Shown: positions 35,347-44,430, counted from the stretch's first letter. The stretch is 64,000 nt of DNA from Halomonas sp. KAO (GCF_015595025.1 NZ_JADNRL010000037.1:66619-130618), one strand, 5' to 3'. A program made the numbers and translations. The notes: a model not told the origin generated them from the sequence alone.

Positions 35347-36813
35347 ATGACGGAACGTTACAGTGACTTCCATCTGCAACCCATCGCCGGCGAGTGGCGC
35401 GAGGGAGCGAGCGAGCGCAGCGCAAGGGTGACCAACCCCTTCGATGACAGCGAGCTGCTCGAGATTCGCCTGGCCGACCGCAATGACCTGGATGCCGCCT
35501 ATCTGTCGGCGGAGAAGGCCCAGGCCGAGTGGGCGGCGACGCCGCCGGCGGAGCGCGCCGGCCTGATGCACCGCGTGGTCGAGATCTTCGACGCCCGCAA
35601 GGAGGAAATCATCGACTGGCTGATCCGCGAGTCGGGCAGCACCCGGCTCAAGGCCAACGTCGAGTGGGGTGCGGCGCGCGGCATCACGCTGGAAGCCGCC
35701 AGCATGCCGGGTCGCGTGCATGGCATGACCCTGGCCTCCAACGTGCCGGGCAAGGAGAACCGCGTCTATCGCAAGCCGCTGGGCGTGGTGGGGGTGATCA
35801 GCCCCTGGAACTTTCCGCTGCACCTGTCGCAGCGTTCCATCGCCCCGGCGCTGGCGCTGGGCAACGCCGTGGTGGTCAAGCCGGCCAGCGACACGCCGGT
35901 GTGCGGTGGCCTGCTGCTGGCGCGCATCTTCGAGGAAGCCGGCCTGCCCAAGGGGCTGCTCTCCGTGGTGGTAGGGGCCGGCAGCGAGATCGGCGACGCC
36001 TTCGTCGAGCATCGCGTACCGCGCATGATCTCATTCACCGGCTCGACCCCGGTGGGGCGTCGCATCGGTGGCATCTGCAGCGGCGGTGAACACATCAAGA
36101 AGGTGGCCCTGGAGCTTGGCGGCAACAGCCCCTTCGTGGTGCTTGATGACGCCGATATCGAACAGGCCGTCAACGCCGCGGCGATGGGCAAGTTCCTGCA
36201 CCAGGGGCAGATCTGCATGGCGGTTAACCGCATCATCGTCGATGCGTCGCGCTACGACGAGTTCGTCGAGCGCTTCGTGGCCAAGGTCAAGGGACTCAAG
36301 GTCGGTGATCCCGATGATATGGCCACCGTGGTTGGCCCGATCATCAACGCCAAGCAGCGCGAGGGGCTGGAGGAGAAGATCGCCATCGCCAGGCAGGAGG
36401 GAGCCACCGTGCTGCTTGAGGGCGAGGTCGAGGGCCAGCTGGTGCCGCCTCATGTGTTCGGCGATGTCACCCCCGACATGGAGATCAGCCGCGAGGAGAT
36501 CTTCGGCCCGCTGGTCGGCATCCAGAAGGCGCGTGACGAGGCGCATGCCCTGGAGCTGGCCAACTCGTGCGAGTACGGCCTCTCCAGCGCGGTGTTCACC
36601 GCCGACCTGGCGCGCGGGGCGCGATTCGCCCAGGGCGTCAAGGCTGGCATGACTCACGTCAACGACATGCCGGTCAACGATGAGGCTCATGTGCCCTTCG
36701 GCGGTGAGAAGAACTCTGGCCTGGGTCGTTTCAACGGCGACTGGGCCATCGAGGAGTTCACCACTGATCAGTGGATCAGTGTGCAGCATGCGCCGCGCGG
36801 CTATCCCTTCTGA
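35347..36813 (+). CDS. pchA: 4-Hydroxybenzaldehyde (aromatic aldehyde) dehydrogenase
   Basis: A 488-residue NAD(P)-dependent aldehyde dehydrogenase with base E256 (LELGGNSPF) and nucleophile C290 (GQICMAVNR). It belongs to the benzaldehyde/vanillin dehydrogenase-like group. Located after pchF, it should oxidise 4-hydroxybenzaldehyde to 4-hydroxybenzoate, the PobA substrate. In Pseudomonas the pchA gene precedes pchC; here it follows pchF and the MBL gene. AGGAGG precedes the ATG. Confidence 0.85.
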   Translation: MTERYSDFHLQPIAGEWREGASERSARVTNPFDDSELLEIRLADRNDLDAAYLSAEKAQAEWAATPPAERAGLMHRVVEIFDARKEEIIDWLIRESGSTRLKANVEWGAARGITLEAASMPGRVHGMTLASNVPGKENRVYRKPLGVVGVISPWNFPLHLSQRSIAPALALGNAVVVKPASDTPVCGGLLLARIFEEAGLPKGLLSVVVGAGSEIGDAFVEHRVPRMISFTGSTPVGRRIGGICSGGEHIKKVALELGGNSPFVVLDDADIEQAVNAAAMGKFLHQGQICMAVNRIIVDASRYDEFVERFVAKVKGLKVGDPDDMATVVGPIINAKQREGLEEKIAIARQEGATVLLEGEVEGQLVPPHVFGDVTPDMEISREEIFGPLVGIQKARDEAHALELANSCEYGLSSAVFTADLARGARFAQGVKAGMTHVNDMPVNDEAHVPFGGEKNSGLGRFNGDWAIEEFTTDQWISVQHAPRGYPF

Positions 36814-36831
36814 TTCTACGTCGCCTATAAC

Positions 36832-36859
36832 GCCTGCCCCGCGGCAAGCGGGGTCAGGC
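36832..36859 (+). other. Intercistronic hairpin aldehyde dehydrogenase / outer-membrane gene
   Basis: GCCTGCCCCGC (36832-36842) pairs with GCGGGGTCAGGC (36848-36859), one bulged T, five-base loop. No T-run follows, so the operon could be read through it. Confidence 0.5.
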
Positions 36860-36885
36860 CATGCCAATAACAGAGACAACGCACG

Positions 36886-37800
36886 ATGATATTCAAGAAC
36901 AGCATTCGGCTGGTGGCCCTGCTCGGGACCGGCCTCGCCACCACACCGGCATTCGCCGTCAACGGCCACTACGTGCCGGGCATCGAGGGGCTGAGCGCCG
37001 CCGCCGCGCCGCCCGCGGGCCTCTACTACCGCGCCTATCTGATGCGCTACGACATCGACAGCTTCAATGATAAGAACGGGGATGCGGCGCCGGGCAGCAA
37101 CAGCGGCTCGGTCAACGCCCTGGCCCATCGCCTGATCTGGATCACCGACAAGCAGTTCCTGGGGGCTGACTATGGCATGGAGACCATCATCCCCATGCTC
37201 GATACCGAGCTCGATCTGGAAACCTCGGCCGGGAGGCGAAGCTTCGATGACGATGGTATCGGCGATATCTTCATCGGCCCGGTGATCCTTGGCTGGCACG
37301 GCGAGCAGTGGGATGCCACCTTTGCCGCCGGCCACTGGTTCGACACCGCCGACTTTGACCGCCATAACCGGGCGTCGGTAGGCAAGGGCTACGGTACCAC
37401 CATGCTGACCCTGGGCGGTGCCTGGCACTTCGATGCCGAGCGTCGCTGGAATTTCTCGGCGTTGTCACGCTACGAGATCAAGACCGAGCAGGACGCTACC
37501 GGCATTACCCCCGGCGATAGCTGGCTGGTGGAGTGGGGCTTCGGTCATCGACTGGACAGCGGCCTGGAACTCGGCCTGGTGGGTTATGACGCCTGGCAGC
37601 TCGAGGCAGATGACGGCGCAGCGATCGGCGCCAAGGCTGAGCGCCACGCCATTGGCGCCGAGGCGGGTTACCTCTGGCCCCAGGCCGGGGTGATGCTCAA
37701 GGGTGCCGTCTACCATGAATACGATGCTGAGGCCGGTGGATTGAAGGGGCTCGAAAGCGAGGGCGATGCTATCCGCCTGCAGCTGACCAAGTTCTTCTGA
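36886..37800 (+). CDS. Outer-membrane channel of the phenol MetA-deg family
   Basis: A 304-residue protein with a signal peptide (hydrophobic 8-21, cleavage after AFA 22-24), rich in alternating aromatic beta strands and ending in LTKFF with a C-terminal Phe, as in outer-membrane beta barrels. It matches the family called putative MetA-pathway of phenol degradation (SphA-like), found in many aromatic and alkane clusters and thought to help hydrophobic substrates cross the outer membrane. Expected substrate: p-cresol or a relative. Confidence 0.8.
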   Translation: MIFKNSIRLVALLGTGLATTPAFAVNGHYVPGIEGLSAAAAPPAGLYYRAYLMRYDIDSFNDKNGDAAPGSNSGSVNALAHRLIWITDKQFLGADYGMETIIPMLDTELDLETSAGRRSFDDDGIGDIFIGPVILGWHGEQWDATFAAGHWFDTADFDRHNRASVGKGYGTTMLTLGGAWHFDAERRWNFSALSRYEIKTEQDATGITPGDSWLVEWGFGHRLDSGLELGLVGYDAWQLEADDGAAIGAKAERHAIGAEAGYLWPQAGVMLKGAVYHEYDAEAGGLKGLESEGDAIRLQLTKFF

Positions 37801-37845
37801 GGCAAGGCGGCGTGGAGGCGCCTCGTACACTGATGGCACTCTAAT

Positions 37846-37866
37846 GCCCCGCCGGACCGGCGGGGC
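37846..37866 (+). other. Intercistronic hairpin outer-membrane gene / alcohol dehydrogenase
   Basis: GCCCCGCC (37846-37853) pairs with GGCGGGGC (37859-37866) over five bases, directly ahead of the ribosome binding site of the next gene. A short CTTCC follows. It may attenuate, or protect the upstream mRNA. Confidence 0.55.
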
Positions 37867-37888
37867 CTTCCGATGAAGGAGACTATCC

Positions 37889-38977
37889 ATGCAGATTCAA
37901 GCGGCAGTCACCGCCGAACAGGGCAGCGACTTTCAATGGCAATCGGTCGAACTGGCCGAGCCCGCCCTGGGCGAGGTGCGGGTGCGCATCGTGGCCACCG
38001 GTGTCTGTCATACCGATGCCGTGGCCCGCGACCTGGGGATTGCCCCATTCCCCATCGTGCTGGGGCATGAGGGAGCCGGCGTAGTCGAGGCCCTCGGCGA
38101 GGGCGTGACCGGGCTCGAGGTGGGCGATCATGTGGTGCTGTCGTTTGCCCATTGCGGTAGCTGCGGACACTGCCTGACCGGGCATCCTACCGTTTGCGAC
38201 ACCTTCAATGACTTGAACTTCGGTGGCGCCATGGACGATGGCAGCCACCGTATCGCCCGGGGTGACGAGGCGCTGGCGACCTTCTTTGGCCAGTCGTCCT
38301 TTGCCAGTCACGCCGTGGTCAATGCCCGCAATGCGGTCAAGGTCGACCCCGTGGTGGATCTGGCGCTGCTCGGTCCGCTGGGCTGCGGCATCCAGACCGG
38401 TGCAGGTACCGTGCTCAACCGGCTCAAGCCCGAGTTCGGCTCCAGCCTGGTGGTCTACGGCTGTGGTGCCGTGGGGCTATCCGCCATCATGGCGGCGCGC
38501 ATCACCGGGTGCCGTCACATCATTGCGGTAGACGTCCACGATAGCCGCCTCGAACTGGCCCGGGAGCTGGGGGCGACGCATGCCATCAATGGCCAGAATG
38601 AGGATACCGTCGAGCGGGTACACGAGATCACCGGTGGCGGCAGCGAGTTTGCGGTGGAGACCACCGGTGTGCCGGCAGTGGTGCGCCAGTCGCTGCAGGC
38701 GCTGCGCCCGCTGGGTGTCTCGGCGATCGTCGGCGTCACCCCCGAAGTGACGTTCGACGTGCACCAGGATCTGATGGCCGAGGGCAAGTCGATGATCGGC
38801 GTGATCGAGGGTGACTCGGTGCCGCGGGTGTTTATCCCGCAGCTGGTGGACTACTTCAAGGAGGGGCGCTTTCCCTTCGACAGGCTGGTCAGGTTCTATG
38901 CGCCGGAGCAGATCAACCAGGCCTTCGAGGACTCGGCGAACGGCACCACCGTCAAGCCGGTGCTGAAGATCGGATAG
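37889..38977 (+). CDS. Zinc-dependent aryl-alcohol dehydrogenase
   Basis: A 362-residue medium-chain dehydrogenase. Catalytic zinc ligands C40 and H60 (GVCHTD, GHEGAG) are visible, with a third Cys in LGPLGCGIQTG. The structural zinc cysteines are C89, C92, C95 and C103. A Rossmann motif (VYGCGAVGLSA) follows. It resembles benzyl-alcohol dehydrogenase (XylB type). In this operon it probably interconverts 4-hydroxybenzyl alcohol and 4-hydroxybenzaldehyde. It is the last gene of the pch cluster. Confidence 0.88.
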   Translation: MQIQAAVTAEQGSDFQWQSVELAEPALGEVRVRIVATGVCHTDAVARDLGIAPFPIVLGHEGAGVVEALGEGVTGLEVGDHVVLSFAHCGSCGHCLTGHPTVCDTFNDLNFGGAMDDGSHRIARGDEALATFFGQSSFASHAVVNARNAVKVDPVVDLALLGPLGCGIQTGAGTVLNRLKPEFGSSLVVYGCGAVGLSAIMAARITGCRHIIAVDVHDSRLELARELGATHAINGQNEDTVERVHEITGGGSEFAVETTGVPAVVRQSLQALRPLGVSAIVGVTPEVTFDVHQDLMAEGKSMIGVIEGDSVPRVFIPQLVDYFKEGRFPFDRLVRFYAPEQINQAFEDSANGTTVKPVLKIG

Positions 38978-39232
38978 TATTGTGCCCCGCTGCATGGCGC
39001 CAGTCGTGCGTGGCCTGGTGCAGGGTGATGATCTTGTTGAGAGTCTGGATCCCTGCACTGGCAATACCGGTTTCATGCACATCGAGTGACATGGCGGTCT
39101 CGGGAGCAGCCTGCTTCGTGAACTGAACTGGGATAGCTCTACCTGAGCCCTGTCTTCTAAGACGACTTCGTAAATAGCGTCGGCTCTTCCCGGTGTCATC
39201 GGTTTGGATGACGGGCACCATGCGGCGTGCAC
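38978..39232. other. Gene-free gap after the pch cluster
   Basis: The 255 bp between the dehydrogenase stop and the porin stop hold no supported gene. An 89-codon minus-strand frame (38952-39221) overlaps the dehydrogenase end and has no recognisable domain or ribosome binding site. Confidence 0.5.
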
Positions 39233-40239
39233 TTAAAACTTCATGCTGATACCGCCTGCGATATTGTCATGGGCTTCTTCGTACTGGCCCGTCTCCAGAA
39301 AGAGGGTGGTGTTCTCGCCGAGGTGGTACTTGATGTCCGCGACGACGACCCGCTCATTCAGTGCCTCGTTATCATCGTGGCGCTTCTCGGCGTAGCCCAG
39401 ACTTGTCGTCCAGCGATTGGTCAGGTCGTAGGTGACATTTGTCCCATAGGAATCGAAGTCGCCGGTAGGATGGTCTCGGTTGATTTCGTAGATGCCTGCC
39501 AGGTCCAGGCGCCCGAATTCATGGCTCAGCGACGCCACCGAGCGGTGATAGTCATCGTCCGTGGGTAGCTGTTCGGCATTGGTGATGACGTGACCGATGC
39601 CTGCCTTGAGGCCTTCGGCGTTGTTATACACCAGTCGAGCGGCCCAGACATCCGAGTCTTTATTGTTGGCATCGTCCAGGGTCAGGCTAGTGCCTACGAA
39701 GCGGAAGCCTCCGCCGAACGTCGGCGATACATAGGCGATGACATCACTGGCCTGCTCCACCTGGCCGAAGATGGCGATGTCGCCGGTTTGGGCATGGAAG
39801 CGATTATAGTAGTAGTTGTCGATCTCGGAGTAGAGTGCGTTCCACTGACCGGAGGGAATGCGGGGGGCAAACAGCAAGGAGCCATAATCGCTGATCAGTA
39901 ACAATCTTGCCGTACGAATATAAATGTCGTCATCGGTACCGCCGTTGGGATTGCCCGGCGTCCAGGTCAAGGCGTCATTGTCATTGACGGCGTTGGTGAA
40001 GTCGGCGACGAAGTCATAGCTGAGCTTGAGCGGGGTATCATCGAAGGTGAAAAGTCCGTCGAATCCCGCCTCCAGGCCAAAGGCCCAGGCATCGATGTCG
40101 CGGTCATCGACCTTGAGTGCGCCGGTCGCCAGTTCGCCCTTGAAATTGGGGCCGCTATGGGATTCTTGGGCCTGTGCCGGTCCGGCTAGGAGGATGGCGC
40201 AAGAGAGGGGAGCAAGCCATAGGGGGTGTGTTGCTGCAT
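39233..40239 (-). pseudogene. Outer-membrane porin with frameshift in a C5 tract
   Basis: The frame ending at 39233 encodes a porin-like barrel closing with GGISMKF. It is open well upstream of the first usable start (TTG at 39970) and encodes a signal peptide (LAPLSCAILLAGPAQA) but has no ATG, GTG or TTG for it. An ATG at 40239 with a good ribosome binding site (AAAGGA) starts in another frame and meets TAG after 17 codons. One extra C in the CCCCC run (plus-strand 40222-40226) would join the ATG to the signal peptide and whole porin, about 335 residues. It is therefore a frameshifted gene: mutation, phase variation or sequencing error. Confidence 0.8.
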
Positions 40240-40374
40240 GGATGTATCCTTTGAGTAGTTTTTGTGATGTAAACGACAGGGGGGGCTGGTGGGATTGTGG
40301 TTGCGGGGCTGCTCAGATCCGCAACTTCGGCCAGAGAGTCAACTCCCCGGCCGTAAGACGAATTCGAGTAGACA

Positions 40375-40392
40375 CATCGGTGGCCACCGATG
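40375..40392. promoter_or_regulatory. 18-bp perfect palindrome upstream of the porin
   Basis: CATCGGTGGCCACCGATG lies between the MBL gene stop and the porin start, 136 bp before the ATG on the minus strand. It may be an operator or a short hairpin ending the MBL transcript. Confidence 0.45.
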
Positions 40393-40425
40393 AACGCAAG
40401 TATCTTATAAACCTAGGGTTCGAAC

Positions 40426-41331
40426 TTATTTAAAGACATCCAGGTCATCGGCTAGTACCACGTCGCCGTCGTAGTCACGCTGGACTTCCTCGAGTGCTGA
40501 CTCGATGGGGGCCCCGTAGTGCAGTACATGATAGAGCACCAGCAGGTCGGGCTGAGCGGCGTTCGCCAAGTCAGCCAGCTCGTCGGTCAGGGTATGAGCG
40601 TACTGATGATAGGCTTGCCACTGTTCCGGAAGCTCCTTCCAGCCGGAGTGACTGATGACCTCATGGATCAGGATATCGGCCTTTTCAGCTTGCCTTTCGA
40701 CTTCCTCGTTGATCGAGGTGTCGCCGGAAATGACAATGGTCTTGTCAGGGGTTGTCACCTTATAGCCATAGGCCAAGTCCCAGTGACCATGGGAGACGGG
40801 GAATGCCTCGATCCTGATTCCATCCTCCTCGAACACCGTGCCCGGGGCGGTGATTTCGGTGACATCGGCATATGCCGCATCGGGGTTGGTGACCGGGCTC
40901 TTGTCCTTGAGCCGGGTCTCGGTGTCATCGGCCAGCATAGTATAGATGCCTTCGCTCATGGCCTGCGTGCCTTCGGGGCCGAAGACCTTGAGCTGATCCG
41001 TGCGGCGCCACCAGTAGGTGCCCAGCAATTCCGGGTAGTCCAGAACATGGTCGCTGTGCAGGTGAGTCAGAAAGAGGTGGTCGATATTGACGGGGCTTAG
41101 TGGAGCGATGTCGAGACGTTCGGCGGCCTGGGTCGCGCGTTCGATCACTCCGGCGCCGACATCGAAGACATAGGCCTCATCGTTGTAAATGACCGCGATA
41201 CCGGCTCCCGCGCGCTCCCCATTGGGTACGGGGGTACCAGTACCCAGCATGACCACCTGCGTATCCGCAATAGCTGTGATGGAAGTACCTATTGCAAGTC
41301 CTGTTATCGCCATTCCGGAGGTGGTGACCAA
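40426..41331 (-). CDS. Second exported AtsA-like metallo-beta-lactamase-fold hydrolase
   Basis: A 301-residue paralogue of the MBL protein at 34293, with VVMLGTGTPV, FDVGAG, the canonical THLHSDHVLDYPELL, SHGHWDLAYGY, SGDTSINEE and a late LYHVLHYG. The full HxHxDH motif suggests an active two-metal enzyme. The N-terminus is uncertain: TTG at 41331 gives a short hydrophobic leader ending near AIAD, and ATG at 41313 is the other option. It is divergent from the TRAP genes. Candidate functions are aryl sulfate or ester hydrolysis outside the cytoplasm; the substrate is unknown. Confidence 0.78.
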   Translation of the reverse strand: MVTTSGMAITGLAIGTSITAIADTQVVMLGTGTPVPNGERAGAGIAVIYNDEAYVFDVGAGVIERATQAAERLDIAPLSPVNIDHLFLTHLHSDHVLDYPELLGTYWWRRTDQLKVFGPEGTQAMSEGIYTMLADDTETRLKDKSPVTNPDAAYADVTEITAPGTVFEEDGIRIEAFPVSHGHWDLAYGYKVTTPDKTIVISGDTSINEEVERQAEKADILIHEVISHSGWKELPEQWQAYHQYAHTLTDELADLANAAQPDLLVLYHVLHYGAPIESALEEVQRDYDGDVVLADDLDVFK

Positions 41332-41396
41332 CCACCCCCAGGCGATTTGAAACTGATACTACGAGGGTGTGGTTATGCTCGGAGTTGCTGGGGTAA

Positions 41397-41405
41397 GACT
41401 AAAGT
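41397..41405 (+). promoter_or_regulatory. GACTAAAGT motif, MBL/TRAP divergent region
   Basis: GACTAAAGTC, itself a 10-bp palindrome, lies 66 bp upstream of the MBL TTG and 106 bp upstream of dctP. It matches the core of the pchC palindrome. Confidence 0.4.
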
Positions 41406-41450
41406 CGCTTTTCGTGGCGCGGGCCAATGGTTTACTTTTGGCCTATTCTG

Positions 41451-41474
41451 CGAACTCATGTTCACTATGCGAAC
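41451..41474 (+). promoter_or_regulatory. Three-half-site IclR-type operator upstream of the TRAP genes
   Basis: CGAAC (41451-41455), N4, GTTCA (41460-41464, one mismatch), N5, CGAAC (41470-41474), 36 bp before the dctP ATG. The geometry equals that of the pch and pobA sites. Confidence 0.72.
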
Positions 41475-41510
41475 GACTGACGCAGCGACAACAATTCTCG
41501 GAGGATTACC

Positions 41511-42539
41511 ATGAAAACCAAGTTCACCGCCTGCCTGCTGGTTGCGTCCATTGCCGGCCTGGCCGCGGCTTCTGCTCAATCAGCCACTACCCTGCGCATG
41601 GCCCACTTCTGGCCGGGTGCTTCGGGCATTAACCAGGATATCTTCGAGGAGTGGGCCGCAACCCTCGAGGAGGAGTCTGGGGGTGAGCTTAAGGTGGAGA
41701 TGTTCCCCTCCGGTACGCTGGCCAAGCCAGACTCTCTCTATGAAGCGGCGTCCAAGGGAATCGCCGATATCAGTGCGACAGCGCAGGGCTATACCGCCGG
41801 TCGCTTCCCGCTGTCACAGATCGTGGAGTTGCCCGGGGTAGCGACCAGCGCGACCCAGGGGGCCTGTGTACTGCAGACGCTCTACGAGGATGGGCACCTC
41901 GACGATGAGTACGCTGACACCCGCCCGCTGTTCTTCTTTACCACCGGCCCCGGGGGGATTCACACCATCGATACCGAGGTGAAGGTGCCGGCTGACCTCG
42001 AGGGGCTGCGTATCCGTCGCCCCACCGCAGTGGCGGGAGAGATGCTCGAGAACATGGGGGCAACCCCCGTGGGCATGCCGGCGCCGGATATCTACACCTC
42101 CATGCAGCGAGGTGTCATCGACGGTCTGAGCTTTCCGTGGGAGGGGTTAAAGGGCTTTCGTATCAATGAACTGGTCGAGTATCACACCGAGGTGCCGTTC
42201 TACACCCTGATCTTCGTGGCGACCATGAACCAGCGCGCCTACGACCGCCTTAGCCCCGAGCAGCAGGCGGTGATCGATGCCAACTCCGGAATGAAATGGG
42301 CAGAGAATGCGGGGACGGTATTCGACCGCCTCGACGTGGAGGGCAAGCAGGAGGCAAAGGCAGCGGGACATACCATCCGCGAGATCGAAAGCCCGCTGGA
42401 AAATGCGGACTGGCAGAAGCCGCTGCAGGACGGGATCGAGAGCTACCTGGACGAGCTCGAAGAGCGAGGACTGCCCGGTCGCGAGGTCTACGAGGCGGCC
42501 CTGGCCGCCAGCGCGTCCTGCGTCGCCGATCAGGGGTAA
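41511..42539 (+). CDS. dctP: TRAP transporter substrate-binding protein (DctP)
   Basis: A 342-residue periplasmic solute receptor with a signal peptide ending near SAQSA (about 21-25). The DctP fold includes RIRRPTAVAGEMLENMGATPVGMP, containing the arginine that usually clamps a carboxylate, and YTSMQRGVIDGLSFPWEG. GGAGG precedes the ATG. The operator upstream suggests co-control with pobA and pca genes, so an aromatic acid such as 4-hydroxybenzoate is the likely ligand. Confidence 0.92.
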   Translation: MKTKFTACLLVASIAGLAAASAQSATTLRMAHFWPGASGINQDIFEEWAATLEEESGGELKVEMFPSGTLAKPDSLYEAASKGIADISATAQGYTAGRFPLSQIVELPGVATSATQGACVLQTLYEDGHLDDEYADTRPLFFFTTGPGGIHTIDTEVKVPADLEGLRIRRPTAVAGEMLENMGATPVGMPAPDIYTSMQRGVIDGLSFPWEGLKGFRINELVEYHTEVPFYTLIFVATMNQRAYDRLSPEQQAVIDANSGMKWAENAGTVFDRLDVEGKQEAKAAGHTIREIESPLENADWQKPLQDGIESYLDELEERGLPGREVYEAALAASASCVADQG

Positions 42540-42545
42540 AGCCAT

Positions 42546-43073
42546 ATGCAGTCAACCTTGAAAAGGGCCAGCCACTGGCTGGCCCTGTTGTGCAAGCTAG
42601 TGGCCGGCATCGCCCTGCTGGGGCTGCTGGGGGTCACCATCGTTGATGTCACTACCCGCTATCTATCGCGGCTCACCGACGGGAGCGTGGCGTTGAGCGT
42701 GACCGGTAGTGTGGAACTGGTGAGCTATTTGATGCTGTTCTCGCTGCTGGCGGCCATGGCCGCCAATGTGGAGAAGAGCCAGGTGGTGGTGGAGGCCTTC
42801 TCCCATGGCCTGTCACCCACCATCAAGAACCGCCTGCACGGCGTCTATCTTCTGGGTTTCACGGCCCTTGGCCTGGTGCTCTTTTTCGGTCTGCTGGAGT
42901 CCGGCAGTTCGGCTGCTCGGTATGGTGAGGTGACTCAGGACCTGCGGATTCCCATGGGGCCCATCTATTACGCCGCCGCCGTACTCAGTCTGATGCTGGG
43001 ACTACGGAGTCTGGTCCATGCCTTGTTGAGTGCCATCTTCGGCGTCGAAGGGGAGGTCTCCCATGGGGAGTGA
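42546..43073 (+). CDS. dctQ: TRAP transporter small membrane subunit (DctQ)
   Basis: A 175-residue four-helix inner-membrane protein, the small permease subunit. It starts 6 bp after dctP, and its end overlaps dctM by 11 bp. ELVSYLMLFSLLAAMAANVEKSQVVVE is typical of DctQ. Confidence 0.9.
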   Translation: MQSTLKRASHWLALLCKLVAGIALLGLLGVTIVDVTTRYLSRLTDGSVALSVTGSVELVSYLMLFSLLAAMAANVEKSQVVVEAFSHGLSPTIKNRLHGVYLLGFTALGLVLFFGLLESGSSAARYGEVTQDLRIPMGPIYYAAAVLSLMLGLRSLVHALLSAIFGVEGEVSHGE

Positions 43074-44352
43074 GATGATCGGGGCCATCGGTCTGGGCCT
43101 CTTGTTGGTACTGATGATGCTACGGGTACCAGTAGCGTTGACCATGTTGATTGTCGGGGTGGTGGGTTTTGCCCAGGTGATCAGCTGGGATGCCGCCATC
43201 GCCCAGCTCAAGACCGTGCCGGTAGAAGTGCTCTCCAACTACAGCTTCAGTGCGGTACCGATGTTCATCTTCATGGGCGTGCTGGCGGCACATTCCGGCA
43301 TGGCCGGCAAGCTGTTCCACTCTACCCGTGTGATCTGCGGTGGCTGGAAGGGTGGCCTGGCCATCGCTGCCGTCGGCTCCTGCGGCATCTTCTCGGCGAT
43401 CTCCGGTTCCTCGCTGGCCACCGCCAGCACCATGACCCGTGTCGCTCTGCCCGAGATGGAACGCTATGGCTACAACCGGGGCCTGGCCACCGGCGCGCTG
43501 GCGGCCGGGGGAACCCTGGGCATCATGATTCCGCCCTCCATCGCCCTGCTGATCTACGCCATCCTTACCGAGCAATCGGTCGGCGACATGTTCATGGCAG
43601 GCCTGGTGCCGGGGCTGATGGGGCTGGTGATGTATGCACTGACGGTCAGCGTGGTGATGCGACTCAAGCCATCGCTGGCGGTGGCCGGCGAGTCGACCAC
43701 CTGGACGCAGAAGCTGGCTTCGCTCTCTGGCCTGGTGCCCTTCTTCGCGGTCTTTCTGGTAATGATTCTGGGCATCTACTTCGGCGCCTTCACCCCTACC
43801 GAGGGAGCCAGTGTCGGCGCCTTCGCCACCCTGCTCTACGCCCTGGTCAAGGGCATGCGCGCAGCCGCGTTATGGCGCAGCGTGCAGGAGACCCTGGCGC
43901 TCTCGGCGGTGGTGTTCTTCATGCTGGTAGGTGCCGAGACCCTGGGCTACTTCATCTCGGTGTCACGGATCTCCTTCTCGATTACCGATCTGCTCTATGG
44001 CATGGAGCTTTCGCCCATGGTCGTGGTGCTGTGCATCCTGCTGCTCTATTTCGTGCTGGGGATGTTCATGGATGCGATTGCCATGCTGGTAATCACGGTG
44101 CCGGTGGTTTATCCGATTATCCAGGCGCTCGGTATCGACCCCATCTGGTTCGGCATCATCACCGTGCTGACCGTTGAGCTGGGGCTGATAACCCCTCCGG
44201 TTGGGATGAACGTGTTCGTGATCAAGGCCATGGCGCCTCATGTCGGGTTGGGCGAGATATTCAAGGGGGTAGCACCCTTTATCGTCTCGGATTTCGTGCG
44301 ACTGGCCTTGCTGATCCTCTTTCCGGCGCTGACGGCGCTGTTCCTGATGTGA
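43063..44352 (+). CDS. dctM: TRAP transporter large membrane subunit (DctM)
   Basis: A 429-residue inner-membrane carrier with about 12 helices. The family pattern is seen in SVPMF-like SAVPMFIFMGVLAAHSG, GSSLATASTMTRVALPEM, AAGGTLGIMIPPSIALLIYA and the late ELGLITPPVGMNVFVIK. Together with DctP and DctQ it forms a sodium-driven high-affinity importer. The ATG at 43063 has GGGAGG upstream; an ATG at 43075 would just follow the dctQ stop. Confidence 0.92.
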   Translation: MGSEMIGAIGLGLLLVLMMLRVPVALTMLIVGVVGFAQVISWDAAIAQLKTVPVEVLSNYSFSAVPMFIFMGVLAAHSGMAGKLFHSTRVICGGWKGGLAIAAVGSCGIFSAISGSSLATASTMTRVALPEMERYGYNRGLATGALAAGGTLGIMIPPSIALLIYAILTEQSVGDMFMAGLVPGLMGLVMYALTVSVVMRLKPSLAVAGESTTWTQKLASLSGLVPFFAVFLVMILGIYFGAFTPTEGASVGAFATLLYALVKGMRAAALWRSVQETLALSAVVFFMLVGAETLGYFISVSRISFSITDLLYGMELSPMVVVLCILLLYFVLGMFMDAIAMLVITVPVVYPIIQALGIDPIWFGIITVLTVELGLITPPVGMNVFVIKAMAPHVGLGEIFKGVAPFIVSDFVRLALLILFPALTALFLM

Positions 44353-44391
44353 GCATCAGAAGTCCCTGGGCCAATCTCTAGACTAACAAGT

Positions 44392-44430
44392 GCCCCCGAG
44401 AGCCATGCTCGCGGGGGCGCTGTCGTTTTT
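44392..44430 (+). terminator. Terminator after the TRAP operon
   Basis: GCCCCCGAGAGC (44392-44403), a CAT loop and GCTCGCGGGGGC (44407-44418) form a 12-bp stem with one mismatch. Five Ts follow at 44426-44430. Confidence 0.85.

Noticed and set aside
38952..39221. 89-codon minus-strand frame between the alcohol dehydrogenase and the porin
   Set aside because: It overlaps the dehydrogenase end, has no ribosome binding site and no recognisable family; a transposase remnant was considered but not supported.
39233..39970. Intact porin starting at TTG 39970
   Set aside because: This would lack the signal peptide and first strands that are plainly encoded upstream in the same frame; a frameshifted longer gene explains the sequence better.
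40411..40430. GGTTCGAAC resembling a tRNA T-loop
   Set aside because: No acceptor or anticodon stem could be folded around it; it overlaps the end of the MBL gene.
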